The notes under the pieces were generated by a model. The model saw nothing but the letters and a program-made list of their open reading frames with translations, had not been told where the DNA came from and did not search any database. This document shows positions 24,836 through 36,339 of a stretch of DNA of 64,000 nucleotides, piece by piece. The number at the start of each line of letters is the position of its first letter. Within the stretch, counting starts at the first letter, position 1. Origin of the DNA: Brasenia schreberi (Eukaryota; Streptophyta; Magnoliopsida; Nymphaeales; Cabombaceae); contig JAYKKT010000091.1 of assembly GCA_036023115.1 (NCBI GenBank), positions 36,141,001 to 36,205,000 on the forward strand, in the 5' to 3' direction. Both the position numbers and the translations under genes were made by a program.

Positions 24836-24958
24836 GAGCCATGATTCTCTTGGCCAGTGTTCGACTCCAAAACTTCAACTTGAAGGTTCCGAGTTCGACA
24901 TAGGGGGTGTGCACTACTGGTAGGAGGTTTACGTCGCCCAGCTTGACTAAGAAAAAAA
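24836..24958 (+). mobile_element. tRNA-derived SINE, family A
   Basis: An A-box-like TGGCCAGTGTTCGACTCC (24851) and a B-box-like GAGTTCGACATAG (24891) are about 40 bp apart. A body containing GGTGTGCACTACTGG follows and an A-rich tail ends near 24958. The layout matches the elements at 25600, 39258 and 39822. Confidence 0.6.
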
Positions 24959-25599
24959 GGGATTTGAGGGCCTCCAATTACTTGCACAAAAGGTGTATGA
25001 AACCTGCCTCTACCCACCCCACAAGTTTTAGGGCCAAAACCTGCACCGGTCCCCTGTGCGACCCATAGAACGACCTTGCTGTGCCCCAAAACATACACAC
25101 GTTTTAGCATCTAAAATTAAGCACAATTTATATCTTCCAACAAACTAACATGTCAATGAATCTAAAAGATTAAATTAACATAAAAGTTAACTTTTTTCTA
25201 CAATCATTTAGAGATAAGTAGAAATTAGTTCCTCTAAGCAGGTTACTTTGAACAAGGTTACACTAAACCCAAACCCCACCTCATCTTCATAGAATACGAA
25301 ATGAAATTCTCCTTCCCCCTCCTGCCAAGGAGGGGTGGGTTCTCAACATGCTTTGGTAGGTGGCAGACCGAAGATTTTTTTTTAGGTGAGATGCACTTGT
25401 ATTTTACATCGACAAAACACTTCTATTTTTCTATAGACAACGCCAAACTTAAAGAATTTTTCAGATTTAAGATGACTGCATGCCTCCTCACACCATAAGG
25501 GGTCCTACTTGACCTGTGACTTGTGTTTGGCATGTTGTCTTCGAATGCCATACATTATTATTCTTTGCAAAGCTTAGTGTACTAAACTAAGCACAAGTC

Positions 25600-25699
25600 G
25601 CGGCTATCCTGGCTAGAAGTTCGACCCGAATGAATCTTTCAAATTGAAAGTCACGAGTTCGCTGCTCATCTGTGCACATGTGGTAGGGAGAAAAAAATT
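25600..25699 (+). mobile_element. tRNA-derived SINE, family A
   Basis: TGGCTAGAAGTTCGACCCG (25610) is A-box-like. AAATTGAAAGTCACGAGTTCG (about 25640-25660) carries the B-box core and shares the TTGAAGGTC-GAGTTCG core of its relatives. An A-run closes it near 25697. Confidence 0.5.
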
Positions 25700-25779
25700 A
25701 TTAAACTAATTGGACTTGGATCATAATTTCAACTAGATCCTATAGACCCGGCCCATTTGGGCAGGGACAGAACCTCACT

Positions 25780-26566
25780 TCACAAGAAATTCTCGTTGAT
25801 CACGACGCGGTTTGGGGCGGTGAAGGGTCGTAATTTCGTGATCCGACGGCTCGCGTCTTTTCCAAATAAAAATATTCTCGTTGCTAACTAACGTACGCGG
25901 AAATGATCGCCATCCGAAGGAATCTTCCTTTCGGTTTTCTGTTTCTGTTTAAATTCTTATGTCCTTGTCGACTGTTTCTGTCTTCCGCTTGATCGCGCCG
26001 TATCGAAGTCAAGGTAAGGTTTTGGTGCCCTCTTGTTCGTTACAAAAAATTGGGTTCGGTTTTGTTGTGAAAATTCGGGCAATGTTGGTTGATCGAGTTC
26101 GTAATATTGTTGCTTAACTCATGCATTTGAAATTTTGCTTTGTGGGCAGTCTTTCTTTCTAGGCGTCTATGATCGATTTTCCGTACATTCTCGATGTGTT
26201 TAATATGCTGGTTTAATCCCGTCTTCTTTTTCGTTTTTGTCGTGGTTTGCAAATCTTCTTGTCGTTTGTTAAATTGTTGGCAGTTTTTTGGACCTCTTGG
26301 GTCTTTTCATGCTTATGCGGGGGTTCCGTCTGTTGTCTCTAAAACATGCTTGATTAATTTGTTATTTAATTATGTCATTATTGAATTCCAATTGGGTTCT
26401 GAATGAATTTGTGTTGGGAGATTCTGGTGGTCTGATAGATTTAGAAACTATTAAACCCTTGACTTTGCGGTAACAAATATAGTTGCTGTTTTATGTAGGA
26501 AGTGGTTTGAGCTGTTGATTTCTCATTTAGCTTGTTTCGATTTTTGAAAGATGGGGGAATAATCTG
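25780..26566 (+). promoter_or_regulatory. Probable promoter, 5' UTR exon and leader intron of the TOL gene
   Basis: The DNA turns GC-richer at 25800-26010. A likely leader exon ends at 26013 with AAG before GTAAGG. An acceptor at 26530 (TCATTTAG) would join it to the exon carrying the ATG at 26567. A three-codon upstream ORF (ATGGGGGAATAA, 26551) precedes the main ATG. The exact start of transcription is unknown. Confidence 0.45.
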
Positions 26567-29500
26567 ATGGATAAAGTTAGCGCCTTTGGTGAGAGATTGA
26601 AGATCAGTGGCTCAGAGGTTGGAAGGAAAATGACAGAGGGGATGAGCTCCGTGAGCTATTTCAAGGGCAAAATGAAGCTGATAAAATCGTTGAGGAGGCT
26701 ACTATGGAAACCTTGGATGGGCCAGATTGGGCATCTAATTTGGAAATATGTGATATGGTGAACCATGAGAAGATAAAAAGTCAAGAACTTATCCGATCTA
26801 TCAAGAAGAGGATCATGAAGACTCCCCGGGTCCAGTATTTGGCTCTTATGTTGCTTGAGACGTGCTTTAAGAACTGTGAGAAGGCGTTCTCTGAGGTTGC
26901 ATCAGAGATAGTTCTTGATGAGATGGTTAAATTGATTGATGATCCCCAGACCATTGTGAACAATCGAAATAAAGTTTTGACTTTGATTGAACTGTGGGGT
27001 GAATCTGCTGATGAGTTGCGTTACTTGCCTGTGTTTGAGGAGACTTACAAGGTAGATAAAATATGAACTTTGTTTCTTTATCTAATTGGTGGGTTTTGTT
27101 GTTTGATTTTTCTAGCTCTAGATTAGAAACTTAGTTGGTGGCGGCACTTGTAGATTTTACTAAAACTTCCACTTAGTTCATTAACTGTATTAGCGTCTTG
27201 GACATGCTGCCATATGTCATCAAAAAGTGTATCTAGTCTGGATGCTTTGATTTATAATCATTGCCTTGCCTAATTATTGAAGCAATCTTCTGATTCACTT
27301 ACTTCCTTGCATGTGCTTTTGTTTACTGCAGAGTTTGAAGTTCAGAGGCATTCGTTTCCCTGGAAGAGACAATGAGAGTTTGGTGCCAATCTTTACCCCA
27401 CCACGTTCAGTTGATAGTGAAGATGAAAATACATACCGGCTTGGGGATCACCTATCAATTTTTTCACAACAACCATGTGTTGATGATTATTCTGTCCAAA
27501 TCTTTTCGCCGGAGCAAACAAAGGAAGCATTTGAAGTTTCTCACAATAGCATTGAGCTTCTTTCCACTGTTTTATCTTCATCTCCACAACAGGATGTTCT
27601 AAAGGTGACTTTATTCTGTTGCTCAAATCTTATATTATGCTAGAGTTGAATAATATGACGATGACAGTGGAGTACCTTACAAAAATGTATAAATGTACAA
27701 ATCATGCTGCTCTTAAAATGCTACAATGTCAATGATTTGCTTTTCCTATGACAATATGTGAATCAAATTAGTGAACACCACAAACATCCCTCCTTTCTAG
27801 GTCAAATATTGGAAATGTATCCATTTGATGAACCAAGTTCAGTCTGATTCATTTTGCAGAAGTAAGCATCAGTGTACATATATGCCTGACATCTTACTGA
27901 TTCTGTTCACATAACTCAGCTTCTCCTTTACATCTCTCGGCTTACTTTTAATCTCCTCCATAGTCTTATTGATGTCAATGCTAATTCAGAATACAAACAC
28001 CACATGCAATTAAATTCAATTATTATGAAAAACAATATACAAGGATGATAAATGCAATTTACCTAGATCCTTGATGTCAAAGAGATAATGTAATTCTTGC
28101 TTCAATTTTTCGATTTCTTTAGTGTCATCTCCTGTAACAATTATATCATCAACATAAACCAGTAATAATATTAGTTTTATCCCTTTTTTAATAAATAAGG
28201 TATAATCACTAATACTCTTGGAATAACCCAACTTAATGATATTACTGCTGAACTTCTAAAATCATGTGCATGGTGACTGCTCTATGCCATATATGGTCTT
28301 TTTAAACCTGCAAACCTTTTTTGATTGATTCATATATCCTTGAGGTAAATTCATGTACACTTCTTCACTAAGCTCCCCTTGTAAAAATACATTCTTCACG
28401 TCTAATTGCTATAGTGTCCTTTTTCTTTGAGCAACTATGCTAATTAGAACTCTGATAAATGAGAGTTTAGCGACTGGTGCAAACATTTCCTTATAGTCAA
28501 TTCCATGAGATTGACTATATCCCTTAGCCACAAGATGAGCTTTATGTTGAGAAAGTCAAGTTGACAATATCATATCTTAATTGTAAATGATTTCTTATTA
28601 GTTAGAGTCTAGGTTCAGTCAAGAGTGTATCGGTTCAGTTAAGAGTGTATCAATTATTATTTGGATCCCAATGGATCATATTATGATCCATTGGGACCCG
28701 AGTCATATTAAATACTTATTAGGGGTAATGTTGTCTTTCAAGTTAAAAGGTTAGTATAAAGTGTGCCATTGTAATTAGGGTTGAAATCACGTTAGAAATT
28801 CTGGTGTGCTGGGACGACTGCCAAGAAGGAGCCGACCTGCCCTAGTTCTTGATTATGCCATTTTTCGAAGATTGTCAATAAAATAAAGTGTTTGTAGTGC
28901 AAATCCAACATGGTATCAGAGCCTATCGAGGCCTTCATGCGATCAATCGAGAGAGAAAACAAAAAAAAGAGGAGTTTCTAGCAAGAAGATAAGTTTCTTT
29001 CACAGTTTTTTGGTTTCTTTTTATTCAAAGTTCAGTTTGTGTGGGATTTCAAATACCATCGCAGTATCATCCATCGTTGTTGAGAGGCTTACTTGCCCGT
29101 AGAGATATATGTTGGGAAGTTTTCGTGGTTTTGCAGCAAAGACTGTTTATACTCAAGAAAATTCCAGCCGAGTGGTTACTTGGAAGTTGTTATTGTGAGT
29201 ATGAATCAATTTTTGGTTTAGGGCAGATGTGATGATAATATTGGGCGATTCTCCTTACTTTATTCTTTTAAGGAAGGACTTCATGATTTGACATCTATCT
29301 TCAGTAAGAGAGTCGACTACTCAACAAATACTCTATTGTCTTCTGGAAACACTCTAAGAAACACGATATCTCCAAATATGGAGAAAGGCAAGATGATTGA
29401 AGGGAATGAATCTAATTCCTCTGATAAAGGGGAACTGTTTTAGATCACGAATTTAAAATTAGATGGAAAGAATTATTTGCAATGGACAAGATCAATCGAA

Positions 29501-32500
29501 TTGGCAATTATGGCCAGGGGGCGTTGGGATTACTTGACTAGTGAGATATCTCCACCCCCAATTACAGATCCTCTCTATCCTCGGTGGCATCGGGAAAATG
29601 CACTGGTAAGTGCTTGACTTATTCAATCTATGACTCTATCTATAGGTAGCATATTCATGTTCCTTGAAACATATCGAGATATTTGGCTGGCAGTTTAGGA
29701 AGCTTATGCTCAACGGAAGAATATTGCTAAGAAATACGATCTCATCGAAAAGATTTGTAAATGCAGCAAGGAGAATGGATTGTAAGTGAGTACTATGCAG
29801 AACTCAGAGGACTCTGGGAAGAACTACAACTTTACTCCAAGACAAAATGTCAGAGTTGTACACAAGAACGAAATGAAGAGTTCGAAGAACGTTAAGTATT
29901 CGATCTTCTATAAGGCATTTCATCTGAATATGAGGCAGTAAAGAACAACATTCTCAGCAGAGAAGAGCTTCCATCCTTGAGTACAGTATATTCACTTCTT
30001 CTTCGGAAAGACGACAGAAAGCATTTAGAGAAGGAAACTAAAGTCAGTTCAGAGATTACAACATTTATAAGAAAGAATGTGTATACTCCTTCATTCGCCA
30101 GGGGAAGAGGAGGTTATGGCAGAGGTAGAGGAAGATCTGATTCTTTATCTGAAGAAAGAGATAAATTAACTTGCACTTATTGCAGAAAAACTCACCACAC
30201 TAAGGAAACATGTTGGGAATTAGTAGGAAAACCTACTTACTTTCAGAACAGATCTAATAAGGCTTATTTTGGCAGTGATCAGACTGAAAAACCAAAGGTA
30301 GAAGAAAGTGCAGCGTCATTGGCAGACATGAAAAAGGAAATTGAGTTGCTGAAGACCCGTTTAACTGATTCACAAGCACCATCTACATCCTCCCACAGTG
30401 ACTCACAAGCAACTATCGCTTACCCATTCTCATTCCTGACCCAGGGTAATATAAGTTCCTCTTATTCACGAATATGGATTATTGATTCTGGGACTACAGA
30501 CCACATGGTTAGTCACAAAGACTTCTTTGATAACTATGAATTGACTCAGGCAAATCTCAACATTAAACTGATAGATGGTTCTCAGACTCTGATAGTGGGA
30601 AAAGTAAGTATTATTACATCTTTTGGTACATTAAAAAATGTCTTACATGTTCCAAATATCTCAGTAAACTTATTGTCTGTCTTTGCTATGATACAAGATC
30701 TGAAATGTCGTGTAATTTTTTATTCTACTGGATGTGTCTTTCAAGAACAGAGGATGGAGAGGATCTTTGGTCAGAATAGTGTGAGGAGAGGCCTCTACTT
30801 TTGCAAGGATTATAAAGGAACAACATTACAATCCAGTCATTACAGAGAAACAGAAGGAAGACATACCTCGTTGGCACAGGAGACTAGGGCATTTACCTTT
30901 TTCCAAAATAAAGATGTTATTACCCGAGTTTAGAGATTGTAATAATTTGAATTTGAATTGTGACACTTGCCAGAAGGCAAAACACCATCGTATTTTCTTT
31001 CCTTTAAATGAAGAGAAATCTTCTATTCCATTTGAAATTATTCATTCAGATATTTGGGGACCCTGTTCTACTACATCTGTGCATGGATACAAATATTTTA
31101 TTTTGTTTATTGATGATTGTACTAGATTCACTATGTTATATCTCATGAAGACTAAAGATGAAGTGAAGAATATTCTTCCTGTTTACTGTCAGTTTGTACA
31201 GACTCAGTTTCAGCGGTGTTGTTGAAAGGAAAAATCGGCATATTCTAAAAGTAGCTAGAACTCTCTTAATTGGATGTAATGTACCAAAGTGTTATTGGGG
31301 TGAAGCAGTTCTAACTTCAGTGTTTCTTATCAACCGCATGCCAAGTATAATCCTCAATGGGAATACTCCATTTCATTCTTTATGCCCTTTTCAGAAACAA
31401 TTCCATCTTATTCCAAGAGTATTTGGTTGCACATGTTTTGTTCATATCTATCATGGATTAAGGGATAAACTAGATGCTCGATCGAGTGTATCTTTCTTGG
31501 ATACTCTTTTACTCAGAAGGGATACAAGTGTTATGATTCCACAAGAAGGAAAGTATATGTCACGATGGATGTTACATTTCATGAAGATATTCTTTTTTAT
31601 AATATGGAAGAAACCGTTCCATCAAATATGTCATCATCATCTGTGCTACCTCTTCCACCAATTGGAAATTCTGCCAGTACAAGAGAATGGAGGGGAAGAC
31701 ATGTATCTTGATCCCGACAAGCAATGTCAAACATATACCAGAGGTGACAGAAGGGTATTTGCTCCACATCAATCAACTACCTTGGATCATAATCCTTCAC
31801 CAGAATTAGATTTAAATCCACCTCAAGTGACTACATGCTCCTGTGGCAAAGATGAACCTTGTTCGTATTTTACTTTCTCTCTTCTTTGCCCATTCACAGG
31901 GTGGGAACTAAACCGGTTTGATGTTAAAAATGCTTTCTTGCATGGAGATTTAGAGGATGAGGTGTACATGGAGATTCCCCAGGATTTGGTCCCACAAGTG
32001 GAGAAAACAAAGTGTGTAGATTGAGGAAGGCTTTATATGGGTTAAAACGGTCTCTCTGAGAGCATGGTTTGGAAGATTTACAAAAGCAATGGTGTGCACT
32101 GGGCTACGAAGCAAAGTCAAGGAGATCATACTGGCTTTTCTTCAAACATTCAAAGGGAGGAAAAGTATCTTGTACTTCTTGTTTATGTTGATGATATTAT
32201 TATCATAGGAGATGATCCAGGTTGAGAGACAATTGCTCAAGGAAAAATTATTCCGTAGTTTGAGATGAAGCGGATCTGGGAAACTTAAGTACTTCTTGGG
32301 GATTGAAGCTGGCCTACTCAGAAACAAGACATTTTCATTTCTCAAAGGAAAGATGTGCTTGATCTTTTGAAGGAAACGAGTAAATCGGGATGTAAACCAG
32401 TTGGGTGTTCCCATTTGTTGTAAAATCATAGAATGAGCACGCGAAGAAAGCAGAAGTGCCAAGGCTGACAAGGTCCAATATCGCAGAGGCTAGTGGGGAA

Positions 32501-35208
32501 GTTGATTTATTTAGCACACACTAGGCCCGATTTAGCTTATGCGGTCGGTGTTGTGACAGGAGCCGTCTCATGCATGATCCGAGGGTGAGACACTTGCGGG
32601 CTATAGATCGTGTTCTCACAAGTATCTCAAAGCCACTCCAGGGAGAGGACTCTTTGTTCAAAAGAGGTGGAAACTTGACTATGGAAGCTTATGCCGATGC
32701 AGCATTATGCGGGCACGATGAGTGGATAGGATGTGGCTGTCCACGTCGAAGTTATTGCACTTTCTTGGCAAGGGAACCTTGTTTCTTTGGAAAAGTAAGA
32801 AGCAGTCTGTGGTCGCCAGATCTAGCGGGATTCTATCACTCCTCTGAGAACTTGGTCTCAAAAGAAATACTCCCATTACTTTCTTTACAGACATTAGAGT
32901 TGCACTTCAAATAGCCCAGAATCCCGTCTTCCATGAAAGAATGAAACATATTGAAATAGATTGTCACTTTATGAGAGAGAAGATAGCCCAAGGCATATTC
33001 AATCTAGTTCATGTTCGTTTAGAAGATCAATTGGCAGACATCTTCACCAAATCAGTTTCAATCAATGACCTTCGAAAATCACTTGCACAATTGAGAATTA
33101 TCAGTCTTTAGGAGTCAACTTGAGGGGGCGTGTTGAGAAAGTCAAGTTGACAATATCATATCTTAATTGTAAATGATTTCTTATTAGTTAGAGTCTAGGT
33201 TCAGTCAAGAGTGTATCGGTTCAGTTAAGAGTGTATCGATTATGATTTGGATCCCAATAGATCAGATTCTGATTCATTTGGACCTGAGTCATATTAAATA
33301 CTTATTAGGGGTAATGTTGTCTTTTAAGTTAGAAGGTTAGTATAAAGTGTGTCATTGTAATTAGGGTTGAAATCACGTTAGAAATTCTGGTGTGTAGGGA
33401 CGGCTGCCAAGAAGGAGCCGATCTGCCCTAGTTCTTGATTATGTCATTTTTCGAAGATTGTCGATAAAATAAAGTGTTTGCAGTGCAAATCCAACACTTT
33501 ATACCTTTCTAGAGTTCCATATGCTCTAAACTTAATGGTGTAGATCCATTTGAAGCCAACCAATTTCCTTCCTGGTGGGAGATCACTTACCTCCCATGTA
33601 TTGTGTTTCTCTAGGGCTTTTATCTCTGATTGCATGGCCTCATACCACTTTGGCGATTTAGAAGCCTCTCAAAAATCAGTTGGAATACGGTATTCCTCTG
33701 CATTTAATATAAAATTCATATGACATAAATTGAGTGATTGGATACTTGCCACCTTTTTTTAATGCAATTGGAATATTCAAATTTGATACATCATTACCTT
33801 CTTCTGATGTGTCTTTGAATCGATATGAGGAGGAGGCTCCCCCTTGGTCTGGTTCATTTCTGCTCTGTTCGGTTCTATGCACTTCATGGTTTGGTTTGGT
33901 TCTCAAAAAACTGAGAACCGATTGTAGTGGCTCGGTTCGAGGTTGAGGTTAGAACTGAACCAAACCGGACCATGAACACCCCTACTTGAAAGCATAAATG
34001 AGATTTCACCTGCTAAGTTTTTAGTGTCACCCTAAAACCCTCCTTTGTAAGTACATTAATGTGCGCATCTGCTTATGATAATCAATGGTGCCATGCCTAG
34101 ATGAACAGGATATCACTGATACCAGTAGACATGAAAATTCTAGCATGTGGAATATCTTAACAAGTGATTCCACATCACAGATTAACGGCCATCATACCTG
34201 TCATTCGGAACATGTGATTCCACATCACAACCCCCTCCTCTATGATTTAGAATTTCAGGTTTTGGGGGTTTTCTTCTGTAAGGAGCTCGAGAATCACAGG
34301 CTTGAACCTTCTTTATTTGTATTTTGTTTTCTTGGGAACCTGAAGCTTGTGATTGGAAATCGCAGCTTCCGGTGAAAGTTCAAGAATCACATGGCTATGC
34401 ATACGTACCGTTACTTTGCATTTGGAGTTTTTGAACTTGCTTCTTGTCACGTATTGATGTGAAGAAACTTTAGCTACTTCCATGAGAAACGATATTCGTC
34501 TTTGCTGGACTCTGTGGATCGTACCTCCTGGAACTAAACAATAAAAGTAGCTTCTACATTAGCCACAAAGGCTTCAAGCATTCTTGTGGACATCAAGGCA
34601 TACTTGCCTGCCCCCGGAGTGTTTGCATAAGATGGTTGTCCTTTAATTCAGGTTTAAAAAGTTGCAACTTTGCGAAAAAATGGCATAATGAAACCTGCCT
34701 TTTGACTTTCTATTCTTTGCCTTCTTTGGTGATCGTACTGTGAGGTGATCTTAAGAGCTTCACTAGGCCCTTATTCCAGTTTCTCCTCGCACTGTTCTTT
34801 ATGACTTATTTCTTGTGTAGTGACTTGACAAGCACACTTGTCGAGCAATGTCTCCGATCTCAAATCACCGTGCAAAGAATTGTAGAGACATCTGGAGACA
34901 ACGGGGCCCTGCTCTTTGAGGCACTGAATCTGAATGATGAAATTCAAAAGGCCCTCTGGAAATATGAAGAGCTGAAGAAGCTGTCTTCTGCTCCCAAGTC
35001 AGAACCTGCGATGATACCTATTCCTAGTGAACCTCGGGTTGGACATCAAGAGTCACCGATCAGAAAGCCTTCCAGGTCACGCGTGGATAGCAGTGAAGGT
35101 GATGACCTCATGCATGATTTGGATGAAATGATCTTTGGTAAGAAAGGTGCAACATCAGAGAGCCAAGACCATAAGCAGCAGCAAGAGAAAGATCTTATCA
35201 CCTTCTGA
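26567..35208 (+). CDS. TOM1-like protein (VHS-GAT), with apparent lesions
   Basis: Three coding blocks match plant TOL proteins, which bind ubiquitin and sort cargo on endosomes. Exon 1 (26567-27051) starts MDKVSAFGERLKISG and contains the VHS domain (DGPDWASNLEICDMVN, MLLETCFKNCEKAFSEVA, DDPQTIVNNRNKVL). Exon 2 (27332-27604) continues SLKFRGIRFPGRDNES to SSSPQQDVLK. Exon 3 encodes the GAT domain (TLVEQCLRSQITVQRIVE) and ends LITF at 35208. Two defects are visible. The frame shifts near 26650, where about 16 bases present in relatives seem absent; an in-frame ATG at 26704 follows. The usual acceptor at 34820 would place TGA at the junction, although an upstream AG at 34779 keeps the frame. 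Intron 2 is 7.2 kb, filled by copia DNA. It may be a pseudogene or a shortened allele. Confidence 0.75.
28016..28544 (-). mobile_element. Copia RT fragment, left half of a split element
   Basis: On the minus strand the text reads YVDDIIVTGDDTKEIEKLK, the copia RT active site, preceded (to the right) by FVR-type RT motifs up to the junction at 28544. The text continues at 33497 in the same frame order (ERYK on the right, AHLVAKGYSQ on the left of the insertion). It is an older element in TOL intron 2. Confidence 0.8.
28545..28910 (+). repeat. 5' LTR
   Basis: Begins TGTTGAGAAAG and ends AATCCAACA. It contains a 15-bp-arm perfect inverted repeat at 28666-28696 and a near-tandem GGTTCAGT(C/T)AAGAGTGTATC. 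Confidence 0.9.
33131..33496 (+). repeat. 3' LTR
   Basis: Same ends as the 5' LTR. The inverted repeat present in the 5' copy is broken here by several substitutions. Confidence 0.9.
33497..33910 (-). mobile_element. Copia RT fragment, right half of a split element
   Basis: Minus-strand text MQSEIKALEKHNTWEVSDLP and GRKLVGFKWIYTIKF is the conserved start of copia RT. Upstream, the linker text ALKKGGKYPITQFMSYEF is also copia-like. It continues into 28544 across the younger insertion. No LTRs of this older element are seen. Confidence 0.8.
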
Positions 35209-35305
35209 TTTGTATTGTTGTGTGATAGGTCTCTCTCACTCTTTGTGCACACCCTTATAGATACTATTATGTTGATTTATTTAAGATATTTATACTTATG
35301 TGAAT

Positions 35306-35980
35306 CTATGTCACACGGGTGCGGGTGTGGACATGGGTACGGGATACGGCAAATTTCAAAATTTTTGAGTGCGACGACATGACTAGAGCATATAATATTA
35401 TATATTATATATAATATTCAAGCTATAACAAGTGAGACATCAATTAACGTAAGTATATGACAATAGAAGTACATAACATTATATTAAAACACATAAACTG
35501 TAAATAACTACTAATTTCATCATAATACACAAATCAATCTTCAATATCCGAACTCATTTATTCAAAAAGATCCGAACTTCAAAATCGATACCAGATTTTG
35601 AAGCGTGGAATATCCACACAAAAGAAAGTCAAGAAGGTTCGCATTGAGATATTTTTCTATGTTCATCGGCGGAGTTTCATGGGAGGTGATGGAAGACAAT
35701 TTGAAGGAGCATTTTGGAAACTATGGTGGTGAGGTAACTCAGGTGGTCATCATAGAAGATAAGGTCACGAGTCGACTAAGAGGCTTCGGTTTCATCGTCT
35801 TCACGGATTACTCCCTCTTTGATCGGGTTCTTTAGGATAAATACACCATAGATGGCAGAACCGTGAGTTACAAACTTTTTTTTTTGTATCTTTTTTTGCC
35901 ATGCCGCACCGACACGGTGTCGGTGTTGCACCCATGTCGAGGTCGACACTCCACCTCTTAGAAGTGTCTGTGTGACTTAG
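35306..35980 (+). mobile_element. Non-autonomous hAT-type transposon carrying an RRM gene fragment
   Basis: An 8-bp direct repeat ATGTGAAT flanks the element (35298-35305 and 35981-35988). The ends form inverted repeats (CTATGTCACACGGGTGC at the left; CTAAGTCACACAGACAC from the right, read inward). Further GC-rich subterminal arms, about 60-90 bp, both contain GACATGGGT. No transposase is encoded. The middle holds a piece of a host RNA-binding protein gene. Confidence 0.7.
35659..35862 (+). pseudogene. Captured RRM exon fragment
   Basis: The text MFIGGVSWEVMEDNLKEHFG contains RNP2, and RGFGFIVF at about 35791 is RNP1; together they are one RNA recognition motif of the hnRNP/Musashi-like plant type. 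A TAG at 35833-35835 stands where relatives usually have a coding residue, and the frame continues DKYTIDGRTV before GTGAGT. The retained donor shows that genomic DNA, not a spliced mRNA, was captured. The fragment has no promoter or second RRM and should not make a working protein. Confidence 0.75.
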
Positions 35981-36199
35981 ATGTGAATAATGGAGATGAT
36001 TTAATATGATTGAATGTGGAATTCCTGGGTTCTGTTGCATTTTGCTAACTTAACTAATAGCTGCATAATTGAAGGAACGAAATTGTTGATATGCTCTCCA
36101 TGTGTATCAGGGGAAAGTATCCAACATAATTGAAGGAACGAGATTGCTCGTCGTCTATGATCTGTATATCATCTGTGCATGCACTCCACTACCAGATCT

Positions 36200-36335
36200 T
36201 ACATCAGGTTATAATCAGGCCCTGAGCAAGCCCCCTGGCCCCTCTTTCTCTGTCAGCTACAACTGATGTTTGAACCCCTGACCTACAGTTTGTGGACACA
36301 ATGCCCTACCACTTAACTATTCTCCTGCGACCAAG
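36200..36335 (-). mobile_element. tRNA-derived SINE, family B
   Basis: Read on the minus strand, TAGTTAAGTGGTAGGGC fits the Pol III A box. GGTCAGGGGTTCAAACATC about 35 bp later fits the B box. The body continues TGTAGCTGACAGAGAAAGAG. It is not a functional tRNA, because acceptor stem pairing is absent. Confidence 0.55.
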
Positions 36336-36339
36336 GCGG

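Larger units (their letters stand above)
28545..33496 (+). mobile_element. Complete but decayed copia LTR retrotransposon
   Basis: Two 366-bp LTRs (28545-28910 and 33131-33496, roughly 94-95% alike by eye) are flanked by the target duplication CTTTA (28540-28544 and 33497-33501). A Met-tRNA primer site TGGTATCAGAGCC follows the 5' LTR and a purine tract TTGAGGGGGCG precedes the 3' LTR. Internal text in order: zinc knuckle CTYCRKTHHTKETC (30172), protease WIIDSGTTDHM (30474), integrase FEIIHSDIWGP and YFILFIDDCTRF (31030-31130), RT FDVKNAFLHGDLEDEVYM (31918) and YVDDIIIIGDDP (32187), RNase H MEAYADAALCG (32680). Stops and a gap between integrase parts make it non-autonomous. It is nested in an older copia RT fragment. 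Confidence 0.9.

Noticed and set aside
35659..35862. An expressed RRM protein gene
   Set aside because: Only one exon fragment exists, it is interrupted by a stop and it is enclosed by transposon ends.
36203..36335. A possible tRNA gene on the minus strand
   Set aside because: Pol III boxes are present but the stems do not pair, and the layout fits a SINE.
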